From NCBI GenBank assembly GCA_010093515.1, contig MU001693.1, positions 67,009 through 131,008 of the forward strand: a stretch of DNA of 64,000 nucleotides, read 5' to 3'. The translations under genes and the position numbers were made by a program. The DNA comes from Lineolata rhizophorae (Eukaryota; Ascomycota; Dothideomycetes; Lineolatales; Lineolataceae). The notes under the pieces are model-generated. The model saw nothing but the letters and a program-made list of their open reading frames with translations. It was not told the origin of the DNA and searched no databases. Each line of letters begins with the position of its first letter. Position 1 is the first letter of the stretch. This document shows, piece by piece, positions 11,803 to 24,565 of the stretch.

Positions 11803-14800
11803 AAGCTCCGCGATGAAAGGTGGTGTAGCGAGAACAGGATGGGGCGATGGAACGAACTTGATGATTTTATGTAATGAATATGTACGGGGTTCGAGGTTCG
11901 GGGTTCGAGAACGAAGGCAAGGCCGAACGACTCAAAGGCCGTAGAGATGCCACGAGATGGCAAGTAAAGCTTTTTTTTTTAGAATAGTTCAGCATCCAAG
12001 GGATGCAGTAATCAAGTTTTCCTGACATTTCATGAGATCTTGGCAGTGTGATGTATATTTTGTCTCTATTGTGGTGAAAATGGCTCTGTAAATCGCTAGA
12101 GCTCCATTACCGGATGGAAATCGCCATCTTCGTACATGTAGACGTGTTACAGTAGCCATTCGATTGCTGTAATAAGGTTTCAGTATGAAGAAGTAATCTA
12201 ATTATCTTACGCGAGCAGCTTGATCATTCTTGGGCTGCACTTTTCAATGCTATGTTTATGTACGACTAGAGGCTATTCGATAGATCGTTTGACGATGTAT
12301 CGATTATTATCACAATTGCCAGAACGAGCCTTTAAACGACTAGAGCCTCTTATTCTATTTAGAAGCAACTAACCTCAGGCTCGAATCTGCATGAGTGCTA
12401 TCCTGATCCCTTATGACTCGGCCCATCCAGCTGGCGAGGAAGGAGATGCAACAATAGACCAGAATACTCCACACTTCTCTCTGTTCCGCCCAGACACAAT
12501 TTCCCAAGATCTGCTCCGCCGTGCCTCAACTACGCGAGCCCAGGCTGGCCAATCTTGCGACGGTGTTCAGCTGGCGGCATCCTCCCGTGGCGTCGCCGAT
12601 CCATGCGCGGACGCTGCCGTCTTTCATCATGGGTTTCACTCCTGACTTCTGCATCCAATCGCGTTTGCGTTGGTGATACCAATCGGCCTTTGCAGCGATT
12701 CGCCCACGTCAAGGGAAGCGACAGACTAGGTTGGTCAGATCCGGGAACAGACAGGATCCTACATCCGCCCGCTCAGCGAACAGATTGCGGGAGAGAAAAA
12801 TCACGAGGCTTGCGGTTGTTGCGGCGTGAGCGCTGGTGCCATGTTTTAGGCGAGGGCATGGAGATTGGCTGGGCGTGTAGATACTCTTCTTTCCGTGCAA
12901 TGGAAACAAGAGGCGAGTAAGAAGACGTCTTTTTGACTCGTCAATGGAAATGTAGCAGAGCGGCACGTCAAAAAGGCATGTGAAGTGGAAGGGCCAAGGT
13001 CAGAAAGAACGATCGGGGCTATCCCGGCTGCGGTGGATCATGCAGAAACCTGCATGATCGGCCGCTGTCGTGCGCTCTTTGAGGATCCAATGAACGAGTT
13101 TTTCGAAAACGTCAATGCAAACTAAGCTTCTGGGAAGCATCGACAGCTACATTCAAGGATCATGGGAGATGCTTCGCGATTTTGCATGTCGACCGGGCAT
13201 AGCTTGGATGCGCTCCCGCCAAGACCAACAGCTGCAACAAGCGACGCCTCACCGCAATCACCGAAAGAGACAACTCAACACCTTCTCGAAATCGTGGCGG
13301 CAACAAGTCGGCCGAAGCGTCCGTCGCAGCTTGCACGCCAACAGGGAAATGAAATGTCGCGCAGCTCCAACATGGCGGTTGGTTCTGGGGCGACTGCTGC
13401 TGCGCGACGGCTTCGTGCAACCACGCCTAGACGGTCGCCTATCGCTGGCCGTGCATCGCTGTCACACTGCCCACCTGCCATCATCTTGGTAGATGGCAGG
13501 GAAAGTCATGGCGCTGCGAAACTAGCGCGTTCGGTCGACTCCATCGGGCATGGTCGTCTTCCCGGAAGGGAACATCATCTGGATCGTCCCGGATCGTCCT
13601 CGACAGCCGAGTCTGCCGAAGCGAGCGATGCGTGCTCGTTGGGATGGCGCGCTGTACGTGAGCTGAAGCGGCAACATTACCCACTGCGTACAATGTCCGT
13701 GGAAGATGGGACATAGGAGGTGTGTGGGCGCCGAAACAAGGAGGACTGGACACGGATACTGAATTGAGCCGGCTTTGCATCCCCCCCACCGTCGTCTGAG
13801 GCTCAGTCAGCCCAATACTGGCTTCAGTCATGGCCGGGCGCGGGCTGCCTTGGCCTCTTTGGGGTGTCAGGACGGGGATAATAGATGGTCACGCAACCTC
13901 CTTTTGGGCGACTTCGTAGCGGGGAGTCAGCAAGAATGGGCCAGCCTCCCCACGGAGCACGGAGACGGTGGCGTTGCTCACGACCTACAGTAGCCCATCG
14001 CACTCGCGACTGCTTACAATTACGGCGCAAGGCGCGGGAAACGACGCGAACCTCATCAGAACGACCACCCAACTCGGCTACTCGGCCTAGTGAACGAGAC
14101 CCGGCGCCTCAAACAAGACCGTGCAGAGGCAGCGAAAAGATTCGAGACGATTTGACTCGCGCAGCTGCAGGCACACCACACAACGACGCAGACGGACGCG
14201 GGCCCCAGTCGACTTCGAGCCCTCCGGTTGGCAGTTCCCTGCCCACCATCGCTCGCCCTCCACCATCGCGGCCGCATCGGGCGCGCATCGCGTGCCCCGG
14301 CCAACTGCACCTCGTGTGCGCCTGCCATGACGCGCACGAAACCCGCTCGCCCCGGCTGCGGCCGGCCCACCCACGTCCTCTGCGCTTCCGGCCTGATCCG
14401 CAAGGGCTGTATACATGCACACGAGCGATAACGCTGCGCTCCCCCGGGATTGCGCAACCCTGTTCGGCGGCCGTAGGGCTGCAGCTGCTCATCGCTTATG
14501 CACTCGGCGCAGCATCTCACCCACACCGATTCCTGGGGAAGGCGAGAACTTTATGCAGGAGGCGTTCGCGGGCAGGACAATCGTCAGCGGGAACGAACGC
14601 CCTGCACTCCACCGCCGACTGCTAGCCTGACAGACAACTAATATCTCTTTCGTGTTCGCGATGCCGCTGTTGACGTCGTCCGCCGTCCACGCACGTATTA
14701 TAATATGACGAGCCCGTCATCCCACCCTCCTCCTCCAAACACACGAGCACAGCATCCACCGCGGTTCCCCGTTCGGCTCGCCGTCGGAGCCGGCCGCAGC

Positions 14801-15250
14801 AGTTCGCCCTACGGACGGCCCTGAGGCCTGCTGCTGCCTTCGCTGCTGCTCCACTGTCTCACTCGCCGCCGTGATTCACCGCGCGCTCCCTCGTCGTGTG
14901 GCCCTGCGCCTCCCCACCACACGCACCCTCTCACTCTCACTCGCACTTCGGCGTCGTCGCATCCGCGACCGGTCACGTTTTTGTTGCAGCCTGCCCCCGT
15001 GCCCTCTGCCGTCTGATTTTAATCTCGCGCCTCTCTCTCACGTAAATAGGCTCACTTCCCCGGCTCCCTTTCCGCTTTGGATTCTTGCTTCCCACCCTTT
15101 TCCTTCTCTGTTCTCCGCCGAGCTGTGTCGGACTACCTCTTTGCCGCCCTTCCCCCCGTGCCGGCCAGCTTTCCCTCACCTCTCCTTTTCCTCGTCTCGG
15201 GCGCGACCAGGGCAAAACCCTTTCTTTCAGGAGGGATTTCCTTTTCTTTT

Positions 15251-15281
<31 letters not shown>

Positions 15282-15643
15282 TAGTTGCTTGCAGGCCGTT
15301 ATAACCGGCCCGTGAACCGGAGAAAGAAAAAGAAAAAAAAATCAATTGCATAACTTGCATTTTTGTTCCCATTTTTTATTGAAGCTGCAAGCATATAATA
15401 ATTTATAATCGTCTGTCGCTACATACACTTCCCACTCATCATCATCGTTATCGGTCTCAATAAAGCAGCATTCCTAGTCGGAATTTCTTCTAGCTTTCGC
15501 AAACCAAGTCATACTCGCTATATCATTTCTGGTTCATTCTTGGAGAAAAAGTCAAGTTACTATAACACGAGAAAAACGAAAGGCGAACCAGTTAGCGGAG
15601 AGTCAAAGTCGGGGGTTAAAGTCAATCTATTCATTCATCCAAG
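11803..15643. other. 3.8 kb spacer, no supported gene
   Basis: The first ~550 bp (to about 12360) is AT-rich and likely 3' UTR and flank. From 12.4 to 14.6 kb there are frames of up to 246 codons (13885-14625 plus, 13162-13716 plus) that are arginine/serine-rich with no motif and no splice logic. From about 14.85 kb the + strand becomes CT-rich, like a leader for the gene at 15644. A TATTATAATATG stretch at about 14695-14706 could be its AT-rich core promoter. Confidence 0.5.
15251..15273. repeat. (TTC)n microsatellite
   Basis: Seven to eight perfect TCT/TTC units lie inside a longer pyrimidine tract (about 15230-15285), within the probable leader of the gene at 15644. Confidence 0.8.
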
Positions 15644-16175
15644 ATGCCCACATTCACAACTCGCCGCCCCCGACCCCGACCACTCTCCTCCTGGCCGCCC
15701 TCGCCCCTCCGCCTCAGCCTCTCGGAATCCACTCCATCCGCCACGGATCGCAAACCGCCACGCCATCACCGCCGCGCCTTCTCCACCACCCAGCCCGCCA
15801 GCGACTCCTCCGACGCCGCCCTCTCCGACTCGTCCATGGACGCCGACCCGTTCTCGCACTTCCTGAGCCCCGTCCTCGACGACGACGACCCCTACGAGGG
15901 CAACGGGCTCGCCCTCTCCGCCGGCATCGTCGCCGAGCGCGACGGCGGAGAGGGAATCGCCGAGCGGGGCGGCGCGCCTAAGGACGGGCCGACGACGGCG
16001 GCCGCCGCCGCCGCGGACCCGGACGCGAGCCCGCAGGGCGCGCGGGCGGCGGCGTTCAAGGAGGCGCTGGCGGCGCGCTGGGGCCGGTACGTCGCACGCC
16101 ACCACGAGGAGCTGCACGGTCGGTTCCACGCCGGTGACGGCGCCGGTAGGGACGTGCGGCGGCGGGGCTCGCCGC

Positions 16176-16210
<35 letters not shown>

Positions 16211-16981
16211 CTGCCGTCGCCGCTGCCGTCCATCACGTTTTCGTCGTCGTCGCTGTCGGACTCGGGCTCGGACGCGGACTCGGACTCGGATCCGTCGTCC
16301 CTCTCGACCTCGTCCTCAGGCGACGACGACGACGCCGACGACGAGTTCGAGCCCGAGCCGCACCACCACCACCACCAGCTCGCGGGGCTCTACTCGCGAC
16401 GCCCGCGGCGGTTCCGACAGCAGCGACAGCGCGCCCCGCGCCGGCGCAGCCGCCGCCATGGCCGTCGCGGCCCGGCGCCGCACGACCAGGTCGGCGACGA
16501 CGTCGTGCTCGCGGCCGCGCATGACGACCTCGACGACAACGCCTACCACTACGACATCTGGGCGCCCGAGGCCGACTACGCGGACGCGGACCGCGGCGGC
16601 GGCGGCAGCGGCGGCGGCGGCGCCGGGTCCGCCACGGCCCCGCTCCTGCTCCTCTCCGGCAGCGCCGGGGCCGGCAGCCCCCGCTCGGCGAGCCCGACGC
16701 CGCGGCACGGGCCGACGATGCATGTGCACGGCGTGGTGGGCGGGGCGGGGGAGGAGGAGCAGCGGCGGCGGCGGCGGGGCGGGCTGCTGGCGCCGCCGGA
16801 GAGGAGCATGCCGGTGCCGGTGCCGGTGCCGGTGAGGGCGAGGAGCGCGGGGAGGATGGCGGCGGGGGGAGCCGGGCAGGGACGGTCGTGGCAGGGGCCG
16901 GGGAGGGGGTTGTGGACGCTGAGGGAGGAGGAGGAGGGGGAGGAAGCGGAGGGTGGGTTGGGGTGGGGGAGGAGCGTGTAG
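15644..16981 (+). CDS. Low-complexity hypothetical protein (445 aa)
   Basis: No family recognised. The start CAAGATGCC has good context and follows a CT-rich leader. The N-terminus is basic and Arg/Pro/Ser-rich and could be a mitochondrial-type presequence (RRAFSTTQPASDSSD looks like a cleavage-region sequence); this is inference. There follows a more ordered stretch around residues 125-165 (AFKEALAARWGRYVARHHEE), Pro-Ser repeats, an Asp/Ser tract with a run of five His, and an acidic-aromatic stretch (NAYHYDIWAPEADYADAD) near 300. The C-terminus is Gly- and Arg-rich. The acidic and helix-forming segments argue for real coding. Very high GC gives long open frames on the opposite strand too, so exon structure is uncertain. 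Confidence 0.55.
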
Positions 16982-19981
16982 ATTCTTGGGGTGTGGGCGT
17001 GTGCTGTACGTGCTGAGTGGGTTTGTTGTGGTTTTCTGCATCTTGTCTTGGGAAGCATTGTGTAATGACGTTTTGCAGGTTCTTTCTTAAATTTTGCTTT
17101 TTTTTTAATTTTATTTTCTTTCTCCCTTTTTTCTCTCTCAACTGCATTGCATTGTTCCGAAAGCCTCCCCATTTTCCATTATGCATATATCAATTCCTTC
17201 TCCTCTTATCCCGTGCTTCGTACACCTATCCCCTTCCTGCATCACGCATCCCTCCACTGCATCTGTGGCGTTTGGGCCCGCACTTCCATTGCTCTTTACC
17301 CGCTGCATCGATCCATCATCCCCGTTCTATTCCTGCAGACTGCACATCACACCTCCGTCTCACGTTCATTCCGCCTTGTTTTCCGCCCTTTCCTCGCTCC
17401 CTGGCCGGTACAATCGCTCGCACAGAACCACTGAACGGAGCGTGGCATCCCAGCGCGCCTCGGCTCGCCGAACCGCCAGCGTGGGCTCGGGCTTCCTCGC
17501 CGGGCGCCCTGATTCGATGGTAGCGCGTGCAACGCATCGGCATTATTGCGCTCATTGCCCTTGCTTGCATCTTCGTTTCGGGCGTTTTCTTGCCCCCGGT
17601 GGCGCGCGTACGAACCGTTGGATCGCGTTAGTCCAGCGGCAGCGAGCTAGCGAGGCCGGCGGGGAGGGCGGTCTTTGTGGTAGGATGGCGTTGCGCGCAA
17701 TAGCTTATAGGAGAGTCGTTGGTTTCATCGGAGGACTACTACTGGCGCTTTCCGTTTCCATCGGTTGGGATTGGCGACAAATATATTAGATAGGCAGCCG
17801 CAAGGCCCGAACAACAGCGTATACTTTTCAGTATTTTTAGAAGCAATCATGTATTTGTTTTTGGCCGATAAAGGACCATGTGTTGTACTGAACGGTGTCG
17901 CCGTCCCCTTGCCAAGTCCACGCAGAGTCCACACAGTGAGCACGAAAGTCCAACCCCCTCCCCTGAACATCTACTTCCGGGACGCCTCCCGAGATGCCGG
18001 TCTTGGTGCACGACCCGAGATGGACATCCCGGAGGGCCTCAACGAGTACGCGCCGGAAATAAGAAGACGGTTGCTAAGGAGCGAGCGGAGCGTTGTCCGT
18101 TGCCACTGCCGCCGGGTCGCGCGCACAGGTGCGGTCAGCGGCTAGCGGTCATAGGGCGCAAAGTTGGAACCTGCCTAGTCATCACACGCACTACTTTGTA
18201 GGCAGCTACCTGACGAGCGAGGCGGGGTAGTAGTACGTGTAGATGCTGGGTGCCTCGAGCTGATGTAGGGAGAAAGGAGTCCGGAACACATCTAGTGTGC
18301 ACATAGGAGTATGTCGGTCAGACGTGCGTTAACAATTACTACGGCGCGCGGGACAAGGCAGACGACTGATGCGTCCAGTGGGCCACGCGAGACTCCAGAG
18401 CCCGCCTGGGCCGTCCGTCAAGCTGCCTGCAGATACGAGGCGCGTACCTGTTCGGTCTGACTCACGGTCCACCAAGGCAACAAACCCAGGAACGGTCACC
18501 GAGCGGCGAGGAAGCTGGACCAAGGGCAGAGCCGCACAGCCACATTCCCAGCACGGAACCTCAAAGCGGCCCTGGAAAGGTGAAGTGCCTTTGCCGAGAA
18601 ACCCTAACCCCCTTTTCCTCTCTCTCCCCGGGCCCGAGAAGGGCAACCCGACGACGGGGGCCCCCAAAGCACAGCCACGCCGCTGACAACCCTCGCTACC
18701 CAGGCCTTGCGCTCCCAAAGAACGACTTGCGGCTCCGGCTCCTTTCCGTGGACCCGGAACCCTGGATGGGAGCGGCCGGGACGGCTTGACTCCGGCGCGG
18801 GATATCCGAGAGCTCGGAACCCGGGGGGATGGTTGATGGGGCCGGAGGCGGGGTGGGGAGGGCAGGAGCTATCCCGGCGTGTCGGACGCGGTTCTGGGCA
18901 AAGTAGATGAGCTATTTTGTTCGAGCTGGATATCGAGTTGGTTAATTGGTTACTCAACGGATGAAACCTGGGCTCGAACGTCGGCGGCTCGTCAGGCTAG
19001 GGCTAGATGGACGACGGGTTTCGGCGGGGGAGATTTCTTAATCGAGGGCTGGAAGGACGTTGGAAGGTTTGGGCCTGCGCAACGGAGCGCAGGCTCGCTG
19101 GGACCCGGGGAGAAGGGTGAGGAGGTTTATCGACCGTCGTCGTACAGGGTTGCGGTTCAAGGTTGTGGGCGCGGCAAGATGCATTGGTGCCTTTCCTCAC
19201 TCGTCCATGTATACATCTCCGGTAAACGAAGAAAACGAAGGCCCGTGACAAGGAGGTAGGCCAGGGATACAGAGGCATCTGAGTGCTTCGTTCCCGGCGC
19301 TGCGCCGCTGCACGACCGCTCAAAGAGTGACAAGCCCAGGTGCCACCCAAGCCGGGTCCTCGTCTGTGCGCTCGTGGAACCCGGAGAATAATCTAGTAGG
19401 TACGGAGAATAGAACCCTCAGACGTGACCTCACTCCAAAAAGGCATCCCCAGCCTGCGTCCGTAGATCCGCGAGCAATATACCCACACACAACACAGAAC
19501 CTCAGTACGGGACGGCCCGGTCTACGGTTTGCTCGTAGTCTACACCACCAATCTTCTCGTAGACGAATCCAAAAAAAAAAGGCAAACAAAAAAAAGAAAA
19601 AGAATGCAAAGAATAAAGGAATTCCGCTAAAAGTGTTTGTGTGAGTTCTCGCAATTGCGCAAAATCCCCGCCAACAATGCACAAGCTGTCCCTTCCCTCC
19701 CCCAATCTCACCCGCTCTAGCTGGGGGGGGCTCTGCCCATCCCTCCTAGCCCGAATTCGAGTAGCCCCATTCGAGGGGATACAGCACCAGCCAAAGGCAG
19801 CGTTACACCAATCAGCCCGGAAAGCCAGTAAATCAATAAACACAACGTAGGATGAGGCTTGCCAATTGTGTGCCGCGGAGCGGCGATCCAACCGACGCAC
19901 GGCGGGGGGCAATACCGCACCAGGCACAACCGTCAGGAACCCACCTCCGCACCTTCTCCAACCAGCCAGCGCGCCCGCTCG
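16982..19981. other. 3 kb spacer between two hypothetical genes
   Basis: T-rich 3' flank to about 17.15 kb, then mixed sequence with short frames only. G-runs cluster at 18823-18864 (one G6, then G4, G4, G4 and G3 runs with loops of 1-9 nt), a marginal G-quadruplex candidate. A-rich runs lie at 19569-19605. I see no supported gene. Confidence 0.5.
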
Positions 19982-22669
19982 TCACCCTCCCTCCACTCTC
20001 TTCGCACGGCGTCCGGCCATCTCGATTGCGCCATCGCCGTCCTGCCCCTGGAGCCGCAGCCCAGCGACCCGCCCATCGACGCCCCGATCCGATTGGCCCT
20101 GCTCCGCGTTGCGTGCGTCCGGCCGCTGTGAGTGCTGCTGCGAGTGCTCCCGCGGAACCCGCTCCCCCGTACCCGCCTCGGCGGCGACCCGGCTGCGCCT
20201 GTCCTTAAGCGAGCCGCGCGAGAGCAGCTGCAGCTGCGGGAACCGGATGTGGCGCGAGCGCTGCCTCTTGGGGGTGGGCGCCGCCGCCGCCGCCGCCGCC
20301 TCGGCCGGGAGCGCTGGTTCGCGCTGGCGCTGCTTCTGGACGCGTGCCGGGTCGAGGAGCGAGGGCCCGGGATTTCTGCCACCGTGCCCGCCGCCGCCGC
20401 TGCCGCCGCCGCCGTGTGTCACCGACGGCGGCGCCAGAAACGGCCGCTGCCCGCGGCCAGCACGGACACGCCCATCCCGGGCGCCAGACGGCGCGTCGCC
20501 GCGTTCCGCCGCGTCGCCATCGTTGCCGTCGCCAGCGCAGAACGGGCCGGAAAGGGCGGCGCCGGCGACGGACGGCTGCGGTTCCGGCGACGCCGGCGGC
20601 CGGCGTAGCACCGTCTGCGTGCTGCCGCACTCGGAGAGGCCGGCGAAGGGCTCGGGCGCGGGCGCGGGCGGGGGCGGGAACGAGACCGTCGTGGTCGTCG
20701 TGGTCGTCATTGTCGACGCGGACGAAAAAGCCGACAACAGAGCCCGCTCAGCCCGTTGTTGGACGTGGCTGTCGGCGACCAGCGTCGTGCTGCCGCCGCC
20801 GATGTCGGTAGCGGAGGCGGAGGCGTCGGAGGAAGTCGCGGCGCTCGCGCGAGGACGAGCGCTGGCGGCCGGCACGTCCGCTTCGGCGGTCCATGATGAG
20901 GGAGCTGCTATGGCGGAGGAAAGCCGATGCGACTCGTCCTCGTCGGAACACTCGGCGTGGTTGCTGTTGAGGAACGTGGACGTGCCGTCGGCGAGCGAGG
21001 ACAAGCTGTGGGGTAGATCCGGTAGGGAAATAGGGGAGCGCGTCGAGGGCAAAGAATCGCCGCTAGGAGAGCGGACGCATGCCGGGGCGATTACGACGGC
21101 GGTGGTGGTGGCGGCGGCAGGCGGGCAATTGGCACCGTCAAAGGAGGTGACCTCGACGGCAGGAACCGCTGGTCTCAGCGGCAGGCGGCGTGCCGTAGAG
21201 AAGGAGGCGGCGGTAGCAGCGTGAGGCTCGATTGCGTGCACGGACGACCCAACCTGATCGGAGGCGTAACCGGGAGCCGCATTGCCGGTACTGTTGCGGT
21301 TTGCTGCATGGCACGGCGGAAGTGCTGCAGATGCGCACGTAATTGCGGGACGCTCTTCTGGTGTTGCCTCTGCTGTAGTCGCCCTAGGACGGCGCCGAAT
21401 TGGCTGGAGTCGTGGTGGGAGAAGTGGTGTTAGTGGCATCTTCATATAGGACCCCGGTGCTATAGTGGGCGTTGGTGCTGCATTGATGGCGCCGACATTG
21501 GCCCGCTTACGGCACTTCATGCGTCGCAATGTCTTGCCGCCACCTCCACCTCCTCGTCCTCCACCGTCACCCTCGGATCCGCCACCGCTGCTGCTGGCGC
21601 CGCGGCCCTTGCTGCTGGCATCCCGGTCGCCCCGCCGATTCGTGAGCGAGTGATTGGGCACCGAAGAGCTCCTTCCCGCGCGAATGTTCTCGAACTCGGC
21701 GAAAATGCCGTCCCCGGTCAATAGCAGGGAGCTCGACGCCGACCTCTTCAAAGCCCGCCCGGGAGAACCTGGCCATCGTGCCGCCTTTGCATGTGGAAGC
21801 TTCGGACCGCTTCTTGCGTGCCGTCCGCGCCGCCGCTCTCCGTCCTCGTCACCCCGGCTGCCGTCGAATGCAAACACGCGCGTCCGTGGCAGCCTCGTTG
21901 TTGGTGGCTGGGCCGATGGCGGCGGCGTAATCGATTGCGCCGAGATCACACGGTAGGCCGTCGTCGCGTCCGATCTAGCGCCCCGCATCCGCCGCTGCAT
22001 GGTGCCGTCCGGCGATGATTGGCCGCCGGCGAACTCGGGCACGGGAGCCAGGCGGGCCGACGCGAGCGGGACCGGGGTCGGCCGAGCGAACGGCCTCTGC
22101 TGCGGCTTCCTCCTGCCGCCCAGCCAATGCGGGCGGATCGTCCGGTCGACGTCGAGGGCTTGTAGCATGTCCTCGAAGGTGTTAATGGTCGGGTCCGCAC
22201 AGACCTCGGTCATGGAAAGCTTGGTGCTGCGGCGGAAGTACTGCTTCGACGACGACGGCGGCAGCGCGGGGCCGCATCTACAAGGTCGTCCCTTTGGGTT
22301 TCCCATGCTGCTAGCCCTGCGCAGCAAATAGCTCCCACGAGCTAGGACCGCCTTGCACGGCTCGTGCACGGCTCCTTCGACGCGATCTTGCAGGTCAGTG
22401 CGCGATCTTTTGTGCGAGGCGTTCATATTCCTGCTCTGCCTGAACTTCCTGCGTATCCACGGGGTGCAGCAGTAGTGCAGGAGGAAGCCAAGGATGACGA
22501 CGGCCACGAAGAGCACCGTGGCGTAAAGGAGCACCTTGACTCCACTGCGAACGAGCTTGAACTTTCCGCCAGAGGCAGCGGAGTCGCCCTCTCCGGTGAG
22601 AAAGCCGGAAACCTGCCGGGCCGCAACCGGATCCGTGCCACCGATACGTCGATGCGGTAAAGCAGGCAT
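19982..22669 (-). CDS. Long disordered single-pass membrane protein, hypothetical (895 aa)
   Basis: No family recognised. The start is the first ATG in the frame (MPALPHRRIGGTD); the open frame extends to 22720 with non-ATG codons, and an in-frame TAG lies just beyond. A single strong hydrophobic segment, VKVLLYATVLFVAVVILGFL at about residues 44-63, is followed by Cys-Cys and a basic stretch (WIRRKFRQ). This is the pattern of a signal-anchor with a long cytosolic tail. The rest is Ser/Pro/Ala/Gly-rich and probably unstructured, with poly-Thr, poly-Gly and poly-Ala runs. The only segment with ordered character is TEVCADPTINTFEDMLQALD near 150. The last ~150 residues are very GC-driven, and unseen introns could alter the true C-terminus. 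An antisense frame of 452 codons (19866-21224) is taken as a shadow. Confidence 0.55.
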   Translation of the reverse strand: MPALPHRRIGGTDPVAARQVSGFLTGEGDSAASGGKFKLVRSGVKVLLYATVLFVAVVILGFLLHYCCTPWIRRKFRQSRNMNASHKRSRTDLQDRVEGAVHEPCKAVLARGSYLLRRASSMGNPKGRPCRCGPALPPSSSKQYFRRSTKLSMTEVCADPTINTFEDMLQALDVDRTIRPHWLGGRRKPQQRPFARPTPVPLASARLAPVPEFAGGQSSPDGTMQRRMRGARSDATTAYRVISAQSITPPPSAQPPTTRLPRTRVFAFDGSRGDEDGERRRGRHARSGPKLPHAKAARWPGSPGRALKRSASSSLLLTGDGIFAEFENIRAGRSSSVPNHSLTNRRGDRDASSKGRGASSSGGGSEGDGGGRGGGGGGKTLRRMKCRKRANVGAINAAPTPTIAPGSYMKMPLTPLLPPRLQPIRRRPRATTAEATPEERPAITCASAALPPCHAANRNSTGNAAPGYASDQVGSSVHAIEPHAATAASFSTARRLPLRPAVPAVEVTSFDGANCPPAAATTTAVVIAPACVRSPSGDSLPSTRSPISLPDLPHSLSSLADGTSTFLNSNHAECSDEDESHRLSSAIAAPSSWTAEADVPAASARPRASAATSSDASASATDIGGGSTTLVADSHVQQRAERALLSAFSSASTMTTTTTTTVSFPPPPAPAPEPFAGLSECGSTQTVLRRPPASPEPQPSVAGAALSGPFCAGDGNDGDAAERGDAPSGARDGRVRAGRGQRPFLAPPSVTHGGGGSGGGGHGGRNPGPSLLDPARVQKQRQREPALPAEAAAAAAAPTPKRQRSRHIRFPQLQLLSRGSLKDRRSRVAAEAGTGERVPREHSQQHSQRPDARNAEQGQSDRGVDGRVAGLRLQGQDGDGAIEMAGRRAKRVEGG

Positions 22670-24465
22670 GTTGTTTGACACAGGTGTGGCACGGGCGAGC
22701 AGAGGCTCGTGCCCGGCCACATCGAACAGGCCCGCGGAGAATACCTAAGTGTCGCTGCTTTCCTTCGTCGGGCCGCCAATCGGGCAAATCAATGCGCGGA
22801 CGCCAGGCCCGCGAGATCTTGGAAGATGTAGGATTTGGAATGAATGCCGATAAGAATGCCGCGAAGAGGTCCAGTGGTGAGCTCTGGTAGGGGGGGAGGG
22901 GGAGGGGCCCCAAGCGCTGCCCGCATGATTGCAACGGGACACGAGGAAGGAAGGCGGGACAGAGCGCGGGCTTGCTGCTTTCCGAAAAGGTGAATGTGCA
23001 TTGTCCGGAGTGACCAGGGCGCCAGGCACGGCCGACGGACGCAGAAAGAGCAACGCAGCTCGACGGCCCAGAATTGCACCCGATCACGCACGTCGGCCGC
23101 AGACAGAGGACGCCGACCGGAACCATCCAGTGCTATTGTTGGAGCGGCCGAGGGGGCCCGCGGGCCGTCCTCGACCCGGAGGGCGAGGACCAGCCCTTTT
23201 TTGACTTTAAAGCCCGATGGTTCTACGGATCGCATCCTCGCCGTTCCTGGTTAGAGCAAAGCGACGTTTCTGCGTGGCTTCAGTCCGGTTGGACACGCCG
23301 TTACCCACCGTTACCATAAGACGCCAACTAAGGGGACTATGAGGGCGATAGGTACATTGTCACCCGCCCGACCCGGATCGCCGTCGCCCACAGAACCGCG
23401 TCCGGCTAGGCCCATGCCTCTGCCCGCAGGAGAGAAGGAAAAGGAAAACGCAGAGGCGCATCGGAGGCCAAGTGCCCAGGGGCATCCGCCTTTCGACCTG
23501 CCCGCAGCAAGCTGTGCGCCCCTACCACCCGAACTCGCCACCTGGGCGCACGAGGGCTTGATCCTCGAGCGGATCATTGCAGTTGGTCCGCCCCTGCACG
23601 ACCAGAGGTTGACCCGCTCGGCAGGAGGATGTCGCCGGCCGTTGGACCGGGGAGGCGACGCGAGCGGACAAGCTCGGAGGAGGTTGGCCGCCATACGGGG
23701 CGGCGGGCCTTGCAGGAGAGCATCTAGGCGGGGACGGGCCGCAGCCGGAGGCTAGCTATGGACGGCGCCTATGGTGACGCTCTTGGGCGAGAGCGAGTGA
23801 GGCTAGACCCGGGAGCCAGGCCCGCGAGGTCGCACAATGCGACGAGGAGATGTCGGGTTGTGGGGGTACTTTGGAGCTGAGCTACGTCGGCTAGGTGGGC
23901 GGGTTCTTTCCCGTGCCAGTGACGAGCGTGCAGGCGGGTGGGACGCCCCGCCCGCTCTTGCCAACCCAACCCACCCAACCCACCATCCGGGCTACCGGGA
24001 CCCAGTGAGATCCCATCCTCCTCCTTTGGGGCTCCGCCGAGATCCTGCCGCCGGTGGCCATGGTCCAACCTAATCGCCGCGCCCATTGAAAACTGCCAGC
24101 CTCAAATGCCGCCACCCGCTTAAGTGCCTAGCCGCTCCCTCCTCACCGTGGCTAGCAAAGTCCATTCCACCCCATCCATCTGGTCCCCGGCCAAGGCGGC
24201 CTAGCTCTTGCCCCCCCCCCTCCCACCGGCCAAGTGAGACCAGAACAAGCCTCAAACTGCGGGCGGCGTTCGATTTGGCAGTTCTCGTTCAGCCCTCGCC
24301 TGCGCCGCGGTGGACACGAACGACACCACATCGAACGCTTCCCATCCGCCACCGCACGAATTCAACCAATATCGCTAGGCCGCGATGGCGCTGCGGCGCA
24401 TCTGCGCTCCTGCAGCCATGGGGCAATGGGGCGTCCACCGGCCGAGCGCGGTACGGGTCGGCCAG
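22670..24465. other. Spacer upstream of the membrane protein, no gene seen
   Basis: About 1.8 kb of GC-rich sequence with Pro/Arg-rich short frames on both strands. It contains G-runs (22890-22908) and C-runs (24211-24221). It presumably holds divergent promoters for the gene to the left and a possible gene to the right. Confidence 0.45.
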
Positions 24466-24472
24466 TATAAAA
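24466..24472 (+). promoter_or_regulatory. TATA box-like element
   Basis: GCCAGTATAAAACC lies 100 nt upstream of an ATG (24566) that opens a spliceable frame. The sequence between them is CT-rich, as in other leaders of this window. Confidence 0.4.
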
Positions 24473-24565
24473 CCTCTTGGGTCTCTTCGGGTCTCCGTCC
24501 CTTCAGGGAGGACCTTGGTCGCTCGTGGTTGAACCGGCTTCGCGCTTTTCCCAGCGATCGGGGAT

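Noticed and set aside
18603-18613. CCCTAACCCCC, telomere-like
   Set aside because: Only about one and a half units, no array.
18823-18864. G-quadruplex candidate
   Set aside because: Two loops exceed seven bases, and such G-runs are common in this GC-rich DNA.
19866-21224. 452-codon plus-strand frame
   Set aside because: Antisense to the membrane-protein gene; Arg/Cys/Ser-rich composition is what GC-rich codons give when read backwards.
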